From Epilithonimonas lactis (GTDB lineage Bacteria > Bacteroidota > Bacteroidia > Flavobacteriales > Weeksellaceae): DNA of 64,000 nucleotides. Positions 8,165-17,135 of this stretch are shown piece after piece; within the stretch, counting starts at the first letter, position 1, and each line of letters opens with the position of its first letter. The DNA lies in assembly GCF_900110605.1 (NCBI RefSeq), contig NZ_FOFI01000005.1, forward strand, positions 173,754 through 237,753, given 5' to 3'. A model generated the notes under the pieces. It was not told the DNA's origin. It saw nothing but the letters and a program-made list of their open reading frames with translations, and ran no database searches. A program made the translations under genes and the position numbers.

Positions 8165-8983
8165 TTAGTTAGACTGGGTCACAACCAAAGAATTATTATT
8201 ACCAACTTGTAAGCCTGCATGGAAGTGAGAATCTCCACTTTGAGCAACCATTGTGTAATTGTTGTTACCAATTTGGCCATCCATAGCAATGTTATCATCA
8301 CCAGTTTGATATTGACCCAATTCGTTTCCATTACCAATCTGTAATCCCATAGCCGTGTTGTCGTCTCCAGTTTGATGAGAGTCGGCGTCATTGTTATTAC
8401 CAGCTTGTAGGTGTGTAGCACTGTTATCGTCTCCATCTTGCAATTGGTGGATGTAGTTGTCAGATCCTACTTGTACAGCAGTTGCTTCATTTCTTCTACC
8501 AATTTGGTCTTGATAGATCTCATTGTCAGAACCTACTTGCAAGGCGGTAGCTACATTTCTATTACCATTTTGATCTTGGCTGATGTAGTTATCAGAACCC
8601 CATTGTGTTGCAGAAGCTTCATTTCTATTACCAGTTTGAAGTTGCTCTACCTCATTGAGAAAACCAACTTGTAAAGTGGACGCTTCATTTCTATTACCAT
8701 ATTGGCTGGTTGTATTGGAATTTCCAATTCCCCACTGATCTACATCTATAGAGTTACGATTTCCCATGCTTAAGGCAACGTTGGTGTTCGCCCAACCTAC
8801 TTGGTCGATATCTGCATCGTTGCGATTACCGTCTTGTAACAAGGCGTTGAAGTTCAAGATTCCTGTCTGATCAACTGTTGCAGTGTTCAGATTTCCAATT
8901 TGTGCACTTAGATCGATGTTGGATTGTGCAAATGAGAAGCTCATGGTCATTAGTGCAAAAGCACCAAAAATAAATTTTTTCAT
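8165..8983 (-). CDS. csgA: CsgA-like major curlin subunit
   Basis: 272 residues. Signal peptide MKKFIFGAFALMTMSFSFAQ, then almost entirely tandem 11-residue units of the curlin form Q-x-G-x-x-N-x-A/x; I count 22 units, equal to eleven 22-residue curlin repeats against five in E. coli CsgA. Such units fold as stacked beta-strands of amyloid. The first half is dominated by GNRN and W/F/Y-containing units, the last third by acidic GDDN units. It is the first gene of the cluster, with its own promoter candidate and a terminator right behind, consistent with the most abundant product. Secreted through CsgG and polymerised at the surface. Confidence 0.9.
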   Translation of the reverse strand: MKKFIFGAFALMTMSFSFAQSNIDLSAQIGNLNTATVDQTGILNFNALLQDGNRNDADIDQVGWANTNVALSMGNRNSIDVDQWGIGNSNTTSQYGNRNEASTLQVGFLNEVEQLQTGNRNEASATQWGSDNYISQDQNGNRNVATALQVGSDNEIYQDQIGRRNEATAVQVGSDNYIHQLQDGDDNSATHLQAGNNNDADSHQTGDDNTAMGLQIGNGNELGQYQTGDDNIAMDGQIGNNNYTMVAQSGDSHFHAGLQVGNNNSLVVTQSN

Positions 8984-9013
8984 AATACTAATTTTTATTG
9001 GTTAATAATAGAA

Positions 9014-9040
9014 CAAATGTATCATGAAGACCCATGCAAA
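9014..9040 (-). promoter_or_regulatory. Candidate csgA promoter
   Basis: On the minus strand TTTTTTG ends at 9037 and TACATTTG occupies 9021-9014, fitting TTG...TAnnTTTG with a short 15-bp spacing. The start codon is 30 bp downstream. A sub-optimal spacer suits activation from the nearby 9067-9089 site. Confidence 0.45.
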
Positions 9041-9066
9041 AAACCATCATAAAAGTGTAATTTTCA

Positions 9067-9089
9067 AAAATCACGGTTTGTAGTGATTT
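9067..9089. promoter_or_regulatory. Candidate curli operator, copy 2 (upstream of csgA)
   Basis: Second copy of the inverted repeat: AAAATCACGGTTT, then three unlike bases, GTGA, one unlike base, TT. It is about 30 bp upstream of the csgA -33 candidate, a typical position for an activator. Differs from copy 1 only at four positions in the spacer and flank. Confidence 0.55.
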
Positions 9090-9223
9090 GATTTTCACCT
9101 AATAAAGAATCACATACACTTCAAGTATTTTTTGTCGCGCACAATTATGCTTGGCAGTTTTAATCTAATAATATCAGCGAAATTATCATGACTAAATAGA
9201 TGTCACAAACATTTATCAAAGAA

Positions 9224-9267
9224 TTGAAAATTTCAACACAGCAATGAATTGCAATTGAAAATTTCAA
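9224..9267. repeat. Two identical 13-bp palindromes spaced by three helical turns
   Basis: TTGAAAATTTCAA at 9224-9236 and again at 9255-9267, within a 17-bp direct repeat AATTGAAAATTTCAACA. The centres are 31 bp apart, so both sites face the same side of the helix. Possible operator pair for csgA or for the gene at 9548; no regulator can be named. Confidence 0.6.
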
Positions 9268-9547
9268 CATCAATATGACTATGCAATTCCGACTATAAGA
9301 ACAAGAATTTTATTTTAATGCAAAAATGGTTGGCTTAGCATCGAAGAATGTCCAGAAATAAAGCATCGGAGAATGAAGTCTTTATAAAAAACTTGTTTCT
9401 ACAACACTTCGAAGGTCTAAAGTTTGCTATCAAACCAGGCTTAATTGCAATGAGATCATCTCAATATTCATCGGCATTTTCATAGTAAAAATCCGAATCA
9501 CAGCTATTAATTAAAATCAATCAGAAACTTTAAAAATCAATAAAATT

Positions 9548-10099
9548 ATGCAAAACATAAGACAAACACTCACGCGCTTCAGCGCTCCAATATTAATTGC
9601 CGCATTCGCAATATCCGTTCAATCTTGCGCAGAGCCAGCTGACAAATTTTTCGCCACCGCCATTTTGAATACGAACACCATCAGTGATTTTGGAACGCCG
9701 ATCTTGGCAAAACACATCAATGATGAAACGGTGGAATTTCCAGACATCCCATCCAGCAAGAAGAATGGCGATGAAGCAGGAAAACTCATCAGCAACAATA
9801 TCTTGTACATGGAGAAGTCACTCAACGACATTAAAGCTCTGAATGCCACGTCGGACGATAGAAAGGCCATTAAAGAAAAATCTATCGCTTTGTATGAATT
9901 TGTGATCCCGGTCTATAAAAATGAGTACACCAACTATGCGAAACTCTGCGACAGCAAGGCTGACCAAGCACAGAAAGATGCATTGGCCAATTCGATTGAA
10001 CAGAAATATGCAGCCAAGTTCGAAAAAATGTACATCGACCTCATGGAAACTGGGAAAGCCTTCGCTGACGAGAACAAACTAAATGTCGATTGGAAATAA
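9548..10099 (+). CDS. Predicted lipoprotein of unknown function
   Basis: 183 residues. Lipobox VQSC gives lipidated Cys27 after a hydrophobic signal (ILIAAFAISVQS). The rest is mainly helical and charged, with a long segment rich in Lys, Asp and Ala (SLNDIKALNATSDDRKAIKE, KADQAQKDALANSIEQK). I recognise no family or catalytic motif. The next gene starts 27 bp downstream on the same strand, so the two may be cotranscribed envelope genes. Confidence 0.75.
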   Translation: MQNIRQTLTRFSAPILIAAFAISVQSCAEPADKFFATAILNTNTISDFGTPILAKHINDETVEFPDIPSSKKNGDEAGKLISNNILYMEKSLNDIKALNATSDDRKAIKEKSIALYEFVIPVYKNEYTNYAKLCDSKADQAQKDALANSIEQKYAAKFEKMYIDLMETGKAFADENKLNVDWK

Positions 10100-10126
10100 A
10101 ATCATTATTAATCAAATAAGTCTTAA

Positions 10127-10648
10127 ATGGAATTTTACAGAGACAAAAAGAAATCAATGAACATGATCCTGATATGCGTAGGATTATTAGTGGTCTTCAT
10201 CGGAATATTCCTTTACAGCATTGGCTTGTTCGATGGACAGGTGGGACCAAAATTAGCTGCTGTTGCGGGAATATTCAGCATCGTTTTAGCAGTTATTATT
10301 TTAAAAAAATTGTTTACACTTCGGGACACCTCACCGCTTGTGATAGTTAGCCTTGAAGGCATTATTTCCCAAACAACTGCCGTGAGCAAGGCCGCTGGTT
10401 TGATTCTTTGGAAAGACATTAGCGATGTCCATCTAGAAAAAGTGGGCGCTGATACATTGATCACGCTTACGGTTGAGAATCCGGAACGCTATCTTCCATT
10501 AATAAAAAAGAAATTATCCAGCATGTTCACCAATGGACTGGTTACGGAGGACGGAAATCTACCGATCAGCCTCACAGCGTCAGAACTTGATACAGATGCG
10601 CAGGAGCTCTATAATGTGATCACAAATTCCAGAAAAAAAGTTGGATGA
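10127..10648 (+). CDS. STM3941-like membrane protein
   Basis: 173 residues with two transmembrane segments (about 14-32 MILICVGLLVVFIGIFLYSI and 40-60 AAVAGIFSIVLAVIILKK) followed by a soluble domain: SPLVIVSLEGIISQTTA and ILWKDISDVHLEKV. This layout and the SPLVIxxxGI...WxDI pattern match STM3941-family proteins, small bacterial membrane proteins of unknown role with a PH-like soluble part. Sits 27 bp after the lipoprotein gene. Confidence 0.75.
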   Translation: MEFYRDKKKSMNMILICVGLLVVFIGIFLYSIGLFDGQVGPKLAAVAGIFSIVLAVIILKKLFTLRDTSPLVIVSLEGIISQTTAVSKAAGLILWKDISDVHLEKVGADTLITLTVENPERYLPLIKKKLSSMFTNGLVTEDGNLPISLTASELDTDAQELYNVITNSRKKVG

Positions 10649-10727
10649 CCACCGTCTTGCCCAAGTTGGAATATGGATTGCTTAAGATAAAACTCAAATC
10701 AATTAATCACACCAAATCACAATTCAT

Positions 10728-11729
10728 ATGGACGATCAAATCACCAGAAGAGAAGCACTGGACAAATTAGTCAATATCATCACGCCAGAAGAATCTCTGG
10801 AAAGTCAAGAAAACGATCAAGAGGAAACTCTGAAGAACGAAGAAAATCCCCACTTACAGGACCCAACCACCAAGCATCCCAAACCACCATTCAACAAACA
10901 ATTCCAGCCTTTTCCAGGATTGGCAGCTAAGATGGACCCTGTCCCAGATCATGGAGAGGAAAGCTATGTCGGTTCTGGAAGATTGACCGGCAGAAAAGCG
11001 CTCGTGACTGGAGGCGATTCCGGAATTGGCCGTGCAGCAGCAATTGCGTTTGCGAGAGAAGGTGCCGATGTGGCCATCAACTATTTGCCAGATGAAGAAT
11101 CGGATGCTGCAGAAGTTATTGATCTGATCAAAAAAGCTGGCCGGAATGCAGTGGCCATTCCAGGTGATCTCCGTGACGAGGCCTTCTGTAACAGACTGGT
11201 CTCGGAAGCGGTAAGTCAACTTGGAGGATTGGATATCTTGGTCAATAATGCCGGGCATCAGAAAAGCAATCAATCCATTTTGGACATCAGCACAGAAGAC
11301 TTTGACCGCACGATGAAGACCAATATCTACGCCCCATTCTGGATCACCAAAGCGGCTTTACCTCATTTGAAACCAGGCTCCAGCATCATTGGATTATCAT
11401 CTGTACAAGCTTACGACCCTTCTGCAGACCTTTATGATTATGCACAGACAAAAGCGGCGACAACCAGCTACGTAAAATCTCTGGCAAAACAATTAGGACC
11501 AAAAGGCATCCGTGTAAATGGCGTTGCGCCTGGTCCAGTCTGGACGGCCTTGGAAGTGAGCGGCGGACAAACCCAGGAAAAGCTTGTAGAATTTGGTGGT
11601 GACACGCCTTTGGGAAGACCTGGACAACCTGCAGAACTAGCATCAATATTTGTACAGTTTGCAGACAACACTGGAAGCTTCGCAACCGGTCAGATCTATG
11701 GTTCTGCTGGCGGAAGTGGGCAACCGTAA
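10728..11729 (+). CDS. SDR-family NAD(P)-dependent oxidoreductase (YghA / general-stress type)
   Basis: 333 residues. A Pro- and Glu-rich N-terminal extension of about 85 residues (FPGLAAKMDPVPDHGEESYV) precedes the Rossmann core: GGDSGIGRAAA cofactor loop, NNAG, then Ser in GLSSVQAY and the catalytic YAQTK (Tyr-x3-Lys), and NGVAPGPVWT. The extension and core are typical of the YghA/YhdF/YdaD group of aldehyde or sugar-alcohol reductases often induced by stress. Substrate unknown. Appears monocistronic, with a strong terminator behind. Confidence 0.92.
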   Translation: MDDQITRREALDKLVNIITPEESLESQENDQEETLKNEENPHLQDPTTKHPKPPFNKQFQPFPGLAAKMDPVPDHGEESYVGSGRLTGRKALVTGGDSGIGRAAAIAFAREGADVAINYLPDEESDAAEVIDLIKKAGRNAVAIPGDLRDEAFCNRLVSEAVSQLGGLDILVNNAGHQKSNQSILDISTEDFDRTMKTNIYAPFWITKAALPHLKPGSSIIGLSSVQAYDPSADLYDYAQTKAATTSYVKSLAKQLGPKGIRVNGVAPGPVWTALEVSGGQTQEKLVEFGGDTPLGRPGQPAELASIFVQFADNTGSFATGQIYGSAGGSGQP

Positions 11730-11759
11730 AAAGAATTAATCTATTTTATGAATAAAAAG

Positions 11760-11789
11760 AGACCGTAATGTATGTTACGGTCTTTTTTT
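11760..11789 (+). terminator. Terminator after the SDR gene
   Basis: Stem AGACCGTAA (11760-11768) / TTACGGTCT (11775-11783), loop TGTATG, then a T-run. It could act for the convergent gene too, since A-rich sequence precedes the stem. Confidence 0.88.
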
Positions 11790-11808
11790 CTCTATTGTTT
11801 GTTAAATA

Positions 11809-12129
11809 TCATCTTATTACTACGAATGAAAATACTGCTAAAGATATAACAGATACAACTGTGAAAATCAATGTAAGAAGTTTAAAAATATCTTTTTTTT
11901 CTGCTTTTAACACCGTTAATTTGCTAATAAGTAAAAATAAGCCGTATGAAAACATAATAGCGATAATGTCTATGATAATTTTATAAGCAATTTTTGCAAT
12001 GATGATTTTCGTGTAATTTCTTTGTAAAGGATCGTTAGATAGTATAATAAAATTGACGCTGACGAAAATGAAAATACATATCGCAATAACAGCAGTAAAA
12101 TATAGAAATGTGACGAAATTTTTCAACAT
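11809..12129 (-). CDS. Small membrane protein of unknown function
   Basis: 106 residues with three strongly hydrophobic segments (about 5-30, 47-69, 81-104) separated by Lys-rich loops, as in a real membrane protein. Downstream of the acyl-CoA reductase gene on the same strand with only 9 bp between, so probably cotranscribed. The overlapping plus-strand reading frame lacks such a pattern. No family recognised. Confidence 0.6.
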   Translation of the reverse strand: MLKNFVTFLYFTAVIAICIFIFVSVNFIILSNDPLQRNYTKIIIAKIAYKIIIDIIAIMFSYGLFLLISKLTVLKAEKKDIFKLLTLIFTVVSVISLAVFSFVVIR

Positions 12130-12138
12130 TGTTTTAAA

Positions 12139-13173
12139 TTAAATCACACTCAGAAAAGCCATCGTATCCACATCATCCGCATAGGTGTCCAAAGAAGGAT
12201 TCTGCGTTTCCCCAAAACCAATAGATTCTAATCCCAACTCAGGTTTCGCAACAATTGCTTGAATCTCTTCTCTGTTATCTTCCACAAATTGTTTCGCTTC
12301 GTCCAAAGTTTCGTAACGTGAAAAATTGACCACCGATAACGGACTGAACAACTTCTCATCCTCTCTCAGCATCACAAAATTATTATCCCAGAATAAGTCT
12401 TGATTTAAAAGATAAACCGCACGATTGTAATCGTAATTGTTAGCGTATTTATTATGATTAATGACATCTTGATATTTAACAAAGTTTTCAAATAATCCGT
12501 CAACCTTCATATCTTTTGGAAGCAAAAGTTTGGTCACATTTCTGCAACCCAATCCGAAATATCTGAAAATATCATCCGCCAAAAGCTGAAGTTCTTCTAC
12601 TGTTTCATCACCTTTCAAAACAGCGATGGATGTTCTATTTTTTCTAATAATACTCAAATGATTTTTGAAATAATACTCCAAGTATCTCGCCGTATTATTA
12701 CTTCCGGTTGCAATCACCGCATCGAAGTTTTCAAGTCTATCAACAATTTCAAATTCAATCTCGTTATTTGAAAATTCTTTCCATAATTCTAATAGAAATG
12801 GCAACATCAATTTATCCTTCGAAGATAATTTGATGATAGGAATATGATTGCTCAAAACCACAGAGATGATATCGTGAAAACCTACAATCGGGATATTCCC
12901 GGCCAGAATCAGTCCTACCCTTTTTGGCGTATTTGATAATTCATATTTGGACAACCAGTTCTCAATATTTCCTTTTGTGAAAAGGCCTGCCCATTGTTTC
13001 AGATTATACCGTTGATTTTCTAAAGTAAACCAAGGATTTTCAATCTCAGAACGCTTCATCAGATAAGCCAATCGCTCTTCTTTCTCATTGTAATTTTCAT
13101 CATCTTTTTGAATAAATTCGTTGATGAAATTTCCTAATTTTTCGAGTCCCAAAATTTTGTTTTCGTTCAGCAT
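12139..13173 (-). CDS. LuxC-family acyl-CoA reductase
   Basis: 344 residues from ATG at 13173; the frame is open further upstream, but that part overlaps the ferredoxin gene and encodes nothing family-like. LuxC signatures: [38 protein letters not shown], and the active-site region [15 protein letters not shown] with the nucleophilic Cys. These enzymes reduce acyl-CoA to aldehyde with NADPH. In Bacteroidetes they occur without luciferase genes, and the physiological substrate is unknown. Divergent from a 4Fe-4S ferredoxin gene over 49 bp. Confidence 0.88.
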   Translation of the reverse strand: MLNENKILGLEKLGNFINEFIQKDDENYNEKEERLAYLMKRSEIENPWFTLENQRYNLKQWAGLFTKGNIENWLSKYELSNTPKRVGLILAGNIPIVGFHDIISVVLSNHIPIIKLSSKDKLMLPFLLELWKEFSNNEIEFEIVDRLENFDAVIATGSNNTARYLEYYFKNHLSIIRKNRTSIAVLKGDETVEELQLLADDIFRYFGLGCRNVTKLLLPKDMKVDGLFENFVKYQDVINHNKYANNYDYNRAVYLLNQDLFWDNNFVMLREDEKLFSPLSVVNFSRYETLDEAKQFVEDNREEIQAIVAKPELGLESIGFGETQNPSLDTYADDVDTMAFLSVI

Positions 13174-13190
13174 AGCTGGCTTTTTTTTTG

Positions 13191-13198
13191 TAATTTTG
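13191..13198 (+). promoter_or_regulatory. Candidate -7 box of the ferredoxin gene
   Basis: TAATTTTG is an exact TAnnTTTG match, 24 bp upstream of the ATG at 13223, inside the 49-bp divergent gap. It supports the start at 13223 over the longer open frame. Confidence 0.5.
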
Positions 13199-13222
13199 CA
13201 CAAAATTAAAAATAAAATAGCA

Positions 13223-13573
13223 ATGGCTATCAAGATAACTGATGAATGTATCAATTGTGGCGCTTGTGAACCGGAATGCCCGAACACCGCCATCTATGAA
13301 GGAGCAGTAGATTGGAAAGCATCCGAAGGCACAGAACTGAAAGGAATGGTGGTTCTATCATCCGGACTTTCTGTGAGTGCAGATGCCGCACAACAACCCG
13401 TTGCAGACGATTACTACTTCATTGTAACAGATAAATGTACAGAGTGCAAAGGCTTCCACGAGGAACCTCAGTGCGCCGCTGTTTGCCCGGTTGACTGTTG
13501 TGTTCCAGACGAAGACAATGTGGAGACCGAAGAACAACTTTTGGCGAAAAAAGCCTTCCTTCACAACGAGTAA
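13223..13573 (+). CDS. 4Fe-4S dicluster ferredoxin
   Basis: 116 residues from ATG at 13223 ([20 protein letters not shown]). The first cluster motif C-x2-C-x2-C-x3-CP is at 9-20. The second is in the C-terminal half, [20 protein letters not shown], with a widened spacing. An insertion of about 40 residues separates the motifs. Low-potential electron carrier in the cytoplasm; partner unknown. Sits before serC and next to the acyl-CoA reductase, an arrangement that recurs in flavobacteria to my knowledge. Confidence 0.93.
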   Translation: MAIKITDECINCGACEPECPNTAIYEGAVDWKASEGTELKGMVVLSSGLSVSADAAQQPVADDYYFIVTDKCTECKGFHEEPQCAAVCPVDCCVPDEDNVETEEQLLAKKAFLHNE

Positions 13574-13590
13574 TAACTTGCTGATGACAA

Positions 13591-13610
13591 TTGGCTATTA
13601 GCTTTTTGCT
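13591..13610 (+). repeat. Short dispersed repeat, copy 1
   Basis: TTGGCTATTAGCTTTTTGCT in the ferredoxin-serC gap, matching 18 of 20 bases with 33243-33262 upstream of alaS. It is followed by a degenerate TCTAATT/TCTAACT heptamer run (about 13628-13661). Confidence 0.45.
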
Positions 13611-13666
13611 TTAAAAAAAGTTATTAAATCTAATTTCTAAACTCTAACTTCTAATTTCTATCAATA

Positions 13667-14722
13667 ATGAAAAAACATAATTTCAGCGCAGGTCCAAGTA
13701 TTTTACCACAGGAAGTTTTTCAGAAAGCTTCAGAAGCAATTCTTAATTTTAATGATTCAGGATTATCGCTTTTGGAAATTTCGCACAGAAGTAAAGATTT
13801 TGTTGCAGTAATGGACGAGGCTCGTGCTATCGTAAAAAGATTGATGAATCTGGGCGACGATTATGAAGTTTTGTATTTGCAAGGTGGCGCAAGTCTTCAG
13901 TTTTTGATGGTTCCTTACAACCTTCTTTCGGTTGACGGAAAAGCAGCTTACACCAACACAGGAACTTGGGCGGCAGGCGCAATCAAGGAAGCTAAGATGA
14001 TTGGAAATGTAGATGTAGTGGCGACTTCCAAAGAAGCTAACTATTCATACATCCCGAAAGAATTCAAAGTAGGTTCGGAATATGATTATTTCCATTGTAC
14101 ATCCAACAACACGATTTTTGGAACGCAGATGAAGGAGTTTCCGAAAGTAGATACGCTTTTGGTTTGTGATATGTCATCTGATATTTTCAGTAGAGAATTG
14201 GATTTTTCTCAATTTGATTTGATTTATGCAGGTGCTCAGAAAAATATGGGTCCAGCAGGTGCAACTTTGGTTGTGGTGAAAAAATCGATTCTTGGAAAAA
14301 CAGGAAGAACGATTCCAACTTATCTGGATTACGCTGTTCACATCGATAAAGAATCAATGTCCAACACACCTCCTGTTTTTGCAGTCTATGCGTCTTATCT
14401 GACATTAAAACATTTGGAAGATAACGGAGGAATTGCAGCTGCTGAAGCAAGAAATAACGCCAAAGCGAAATTGCTTTACGACGAGATTGACAGCAATCCA
14501 AATTTTCAAGGCGTTTCTGCCATCGAAGACCGTTCTTTTATGAATGTAACTTTCACTTTGACTGACGAATCCAAACAAGAAGCCTTTGATGCAGCTTGGA
14601 AAGCAGCAGGAATCAGCGGATTGAATGGCCACAGAAGTGTTGGCGGTTACAGAGCGAGCATCTACAACGCAATGCCGATTGAAAGCGTGCAGGTTTTGGT
14701 GGATGTGATGAAAAGTATTTAA
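13667..14722 (+). CDS. serC: Phosphoserine aminotransferase
   Basis: 351 residues, full length for the family. N-terminal NFSAGPSILPQEVF, LEISHRSKDF, LQGGASLQFLMVPYN, and PLP-binding Lys in LIYAGAQKNMGPAG; C-terminal GHRSVGGYRASIYNA. Converts 3-phosphohydroxypyruvate to phosphoserine with glutamate as donor (also acts in pyridoxal phosphate synthesis). serA follows, so two steps of serine synthesis are adjacent, although a terminator lies between them. Confidence 0.97.
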   Translation: MKKHNFSAGPSILPQEVFQKASEAILNFNDSGLSLLEISHRSKDFVAVMDEARAIVKRLMNLGDDYEVLYLQGGASLQFLMVPYNLLSVDGKAAYTNTGTWAAGAIKEAKMIGNVDVVATSKEANYSYIPKEFKVGSEYDYFHCTSNNTIFGTQMKEFPKVDTLLVCDMSSDIFSRELDFSQFDLIYAGAQKNMGPAGATLVVVKKSILGKTGRTIPTYLDYAVHIDKESMSNTPPVFAVYASYLTLKHLEDNGGIAAAEARNNAKAKLLYDEIDSNPNFQGVSAIEDRSFMNVTFTLTDESKQEAFDAAWKAAGISGLNGHRSVGGYRASIYNAMPIESVQVLVDVMKSI

Positions 14723-14744
14723 GATTTTCTTATCATAAAATTAG

Positions 14745-14777
14745 AAACGTCTTCAATTTGTTTGAAGACGTTTTTTT
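14745..14777 (+). terminator. Terminator after serC
   Basis: Stem AAACGTCTTCAA (14745-14756) / TTGAAGACGTTT (14762-14773) followed by T7. It separates serC from serA transcriptionally. Confidence 0.88.
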
Positions 14778-14882
14778 GTTAATTGAATGTTAATTTGGGA
14801 AAATATCGTATCTTAGCACACCTTGAAATTTACCTCAAACATTTCAAGGAAACTCAATTATAAAAGCATTTTTGAATTAAAC

Positions 14883-15839
14883 ATGATTGTATTAGCCAAT
14901 GATGGGATTTCCGAATCGGGAATTCAACTTTTGAAAGACGCCGATATCACGGTTTTGGAAAGCCGTGTTTCGCCAGAGCATCTCAGCAAATTCATTAATG
15001 AAAATAATGTGGATGTTCTGCTGGTAAGAAGCGCTACGCAGGTAAGACAAAATCTGATAGACGAATGTCCAAACCTCAAGATAGTTGGACGCGGCGGCAT
15101 CGGGATGGATAATATTGATGTGGAATATGCCATTGATAAAGGGCTTTACATCATCAACACGCCAAAAGCTTCGTGCAAATCTGTTGCAGAACTCGTTTTT
15201 GCGCACTTCTTTTCATTAGCGAGATTTCTTCACGAGAGCAATCGATTGATGCCTTTGGAAGGTGAAACTCATTTCAATGCGCTTAAAAAATCCTTCAATA
15301 ATGCTTCAGAACTTTCCGGGAAAACATTGGGTGTTGTCGGGATGGGAAACATCGGAATCGAGGTCATCAAGATTGGTATTTCTTTGGGAATGAAAATCTT
15401 AGCTTACAACAGAACTCCGAAAACAAGCAATATCGAAATCAGTTTCTTCGATGGACAAACCGTAAATTTCGAAATTAAATCAGTAACTTTAGATGAAGTT
15501 CTGGAACAGTCGGATTTCATAAGCCTCAATACGGGATTGACTGACGAATATCTAATTGACACCAATGAGTTTGCAAAGATGAAAGAGGGCGTGTTCATCG
15601 TCAATACTGCAAGAGGCGGCGTCATCAACGAAGTCTCTATGATCGATGCGATTGAAGATGGAAAATTAGCCGGAGCTGCACTTGATGTTTTCGAAAAAGA
15701 ACCAGCACCAGAAGTTGAAATTCTTATGAATGCAGGAATGTCATTATCTCCACACGTTGGAGGAAACACGATTGATGCGCAAAACAGAATTGGGGAAGAA
15801 TTAGCAATTCAAATTATTAAACTGAAAGACCAAATATAA
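14883..15839 (+). CDS. serA: D-3-phosphoglycerate dehydrogenase (short form)
   Basis: 318 residues from ATG at 14883; the frame could begin at a TTG 60 bp earlier, but MIVLANDGIS matches family starts. NAD-binding GVVGMGNIGIEV, and the catalytic triad Arg in VNTARGGVI, Glu in DVFEKEPAP and His in SPHVGGNT. No C-terminal ACT domain, so no serine feedback site of the E. coli type. First step of serine synthesis. The DUF1015 gene follows after 2 bp. Confidence 0.94.
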   Translation: MIVLANDGISESGIQLLKDADITVLESRVSPEHLSKFINENNVDVLLVRSATQVRQNLIDECPNLKIVGRGGIGMDNIDVEYAIDKGLYIINTPKASCKSVAELVFAHFFSLARFLHESNRLMPLEGETHFNALKKSFNNASELSGKTLGVVGMGNIGIEVIKIGISLGMKILAYNRTPKTSNIEISFFDGQTVNFEIKSVTLDEVLEQSDFISLNTGLTDEYLIDTNEFAKMKEGVFIVNTARGGVINEVSMIDAIEDGKLAGAALDVFEKEPAPEVEILMNAGMSLSPHVGGNTIDAQNRIGEELAIQIIKLKDQI

Positions 15840-15841
15840 AT

Positions 15842-17083
15842 ATGCCAGTATTTAAACCATTTAAAGGAATCAGACCGAACCACGATTTTGTGGATATTTT
15901 TCCGACCTATTCCTTGGATAATTTCACTCAGGAAGAGATCAACAAAAAGTCTCAGCAGGAGAACTCATATATTCAGATGATCAAACCTGCTGTCGTAAGC
16001 AAATCTAAAGATATTGACAGAAACTTCAGAAAGATCAGATCGAACTATGAAGAACTTCTTGAGGAGAAAAAACTGACGCAAGATGATTCTGCCTATTATT
16101 TATACGAGCAAACTTTGCCAGACAAAACAACTTTCCGAGGACTTCTTGGCCTTGTAAGCGTGGATGACTTCTGGGAGGGAAAGATCAAAAAACACGAATC
16201 TACGATAACAGAACGAAGAATGAAAATGGCGCATTACCTGGAGAAAGTCAACATCCAGGCAGAGCCAGTACTACTCACCTATCACGCAAATTCCAAAGTA
16301 GAATTGTTGATGACACATGAGCAGAAGAACGTTCCGATCATCAATTACAAAGATGAAAAAGGTGTTAAACACAAGATTTGGAAAATCGATAACCGATTGA
16401 AACTTCAGCAGTTCAAGGAAGTTCTTGATCCTATCGATTCTTTTTACATTGCGGATGGACACCACAGGATCGGATCCGTTGCAGAGTATGCGAAAAAGCA
16501 AAGAGATAAATACAAAAGGTCTCACGGAACAGAGCATTACAATTTTGTTTACAGCTTTATCGTTTCCAACCAATCTATCAAGATCAATGATTACAATCGC
16601 CTTTTGGATGACCTCAATGGTTTGTCTGAGGAAGAAATTCTTGAAAAACTGAAGGAAGATTTCCAAATCCACGATAAAGGAGAAGCAGCCTATTTTCCTT
16701 CTCAAAAATTCCACATCAGCATGTATTTGGGTGGCAGATTTTACAGTTTGCACGTGAAGCATAATATCCGTGAGGAACTTAAAAACGAAAATGACCTAGA
16801 TCACCATTTGGTGGACAAATACATCTTCGAGAAGATCTTCGGGATCACCAACGCAAAACACACAGACAAGATCACTTACTTGAAAGGAACTTCCGATACA
16901 CAAGGCATTACAGAAATCAAAGAAAAAGTAGATTCTGGAGAATACAAGGTTGGATTCGGGATCTATCCGATCAGCTTCAACGATCTTCTGAAGATCTCTG
17001 ACAAGGAAATCAAAATGCCACCGAAATGTACTTTGATCGAGCCAAAACTGATCACAGCTTTGATGATGTATGACATGAAATAA
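15842..17083 (+). CDS. DUF1015 family protein
   Basis: 413 residues, usual length of the family. Signature IADGHHRIGSVAEYAK in the middle, KPFKGIRPNHDFVD at the N-terminus and YEQTLPDKTTFRGLLGLVSV. Biochemical role unestablished. It starts 2 bp after serA and is very often linked to serA/serC in Bacteroidetes, which suggests a job near serine or phosphoserine metabolism. Confidence 0.92.
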   Translation: MPVFKPFKGIRPNHDFVDIFPTYSLDNFTQEEINKKSQQENSYIQMIKPAVVSKSKDIDRNFRKIRSNYEELLEEKKLTQDDSAYYLYEQTLPDKTTFRGLLGLVSVDDFWEGKIKKHESTITERRMKMAHYLEKVNIQAEPVLLTYHANSKVELLMTHEQKNVPIINYKDEKGVKHKIWKIDNRLKLQQFKEVLDPIDSFYIADGHHRIGSVAEYAKKQRDKYKRSHGTEHYNFVYSFIVSNQSIKINDYNRLLDDLNGLSEEEILEKLKEDFQIHDKGEAAYFPSQKFHISMYLGGRFYSLHVKHNIREELKNENDLDHHLVDKYIFEKIFGITNAKHTDKITYLKGTSDTQGITEIKEKVDSGEYKVGFGIYPISFNDLLKISDKEIKMPPKCTLIEPKLITALMMYDMK

Positions 17084-17102
17084 ATAAATTTACTCCCTTT
17101 AT

Positions 17103-17135
17103 AAAAGACGTTGATGAAAATTGACGTCTTTTTTT
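17103..17135 (+). terminator. Terminator after the DUF1015 gene
   Basis: Stem AAAAGACGT (17103-17111) / ACGTCTTTT (17124-17132) followed by T residues. Confidence 0.85.

Larger units (their letters stand above)
8984..9547. other. Divergent intergenic region csgA / lipoprotein gene
   Basis: 564 bp without a credible gene. It holds the csgA promoter and operator candidates near the left end and a pair of palindromes at 9224-9267. Nothing clear is seen in 9275-9547 beyond AT-rich sequence leading to the gene at 9548. Confidence 0.6.

Noticed and set aside
11768..11986. Plus-strand 72-codon frame
   Set aside because: Opposite the small three-helix membrane protein, and it begins inside the terminator of the SDR gene.
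13174..13293. N-terminal extension of the acyl-CoA reductase
   Set aside because: The extra 40 codons overlap the start of the ferredoxin gene on the other strand and its promoter, and do not match LuxC family starts.
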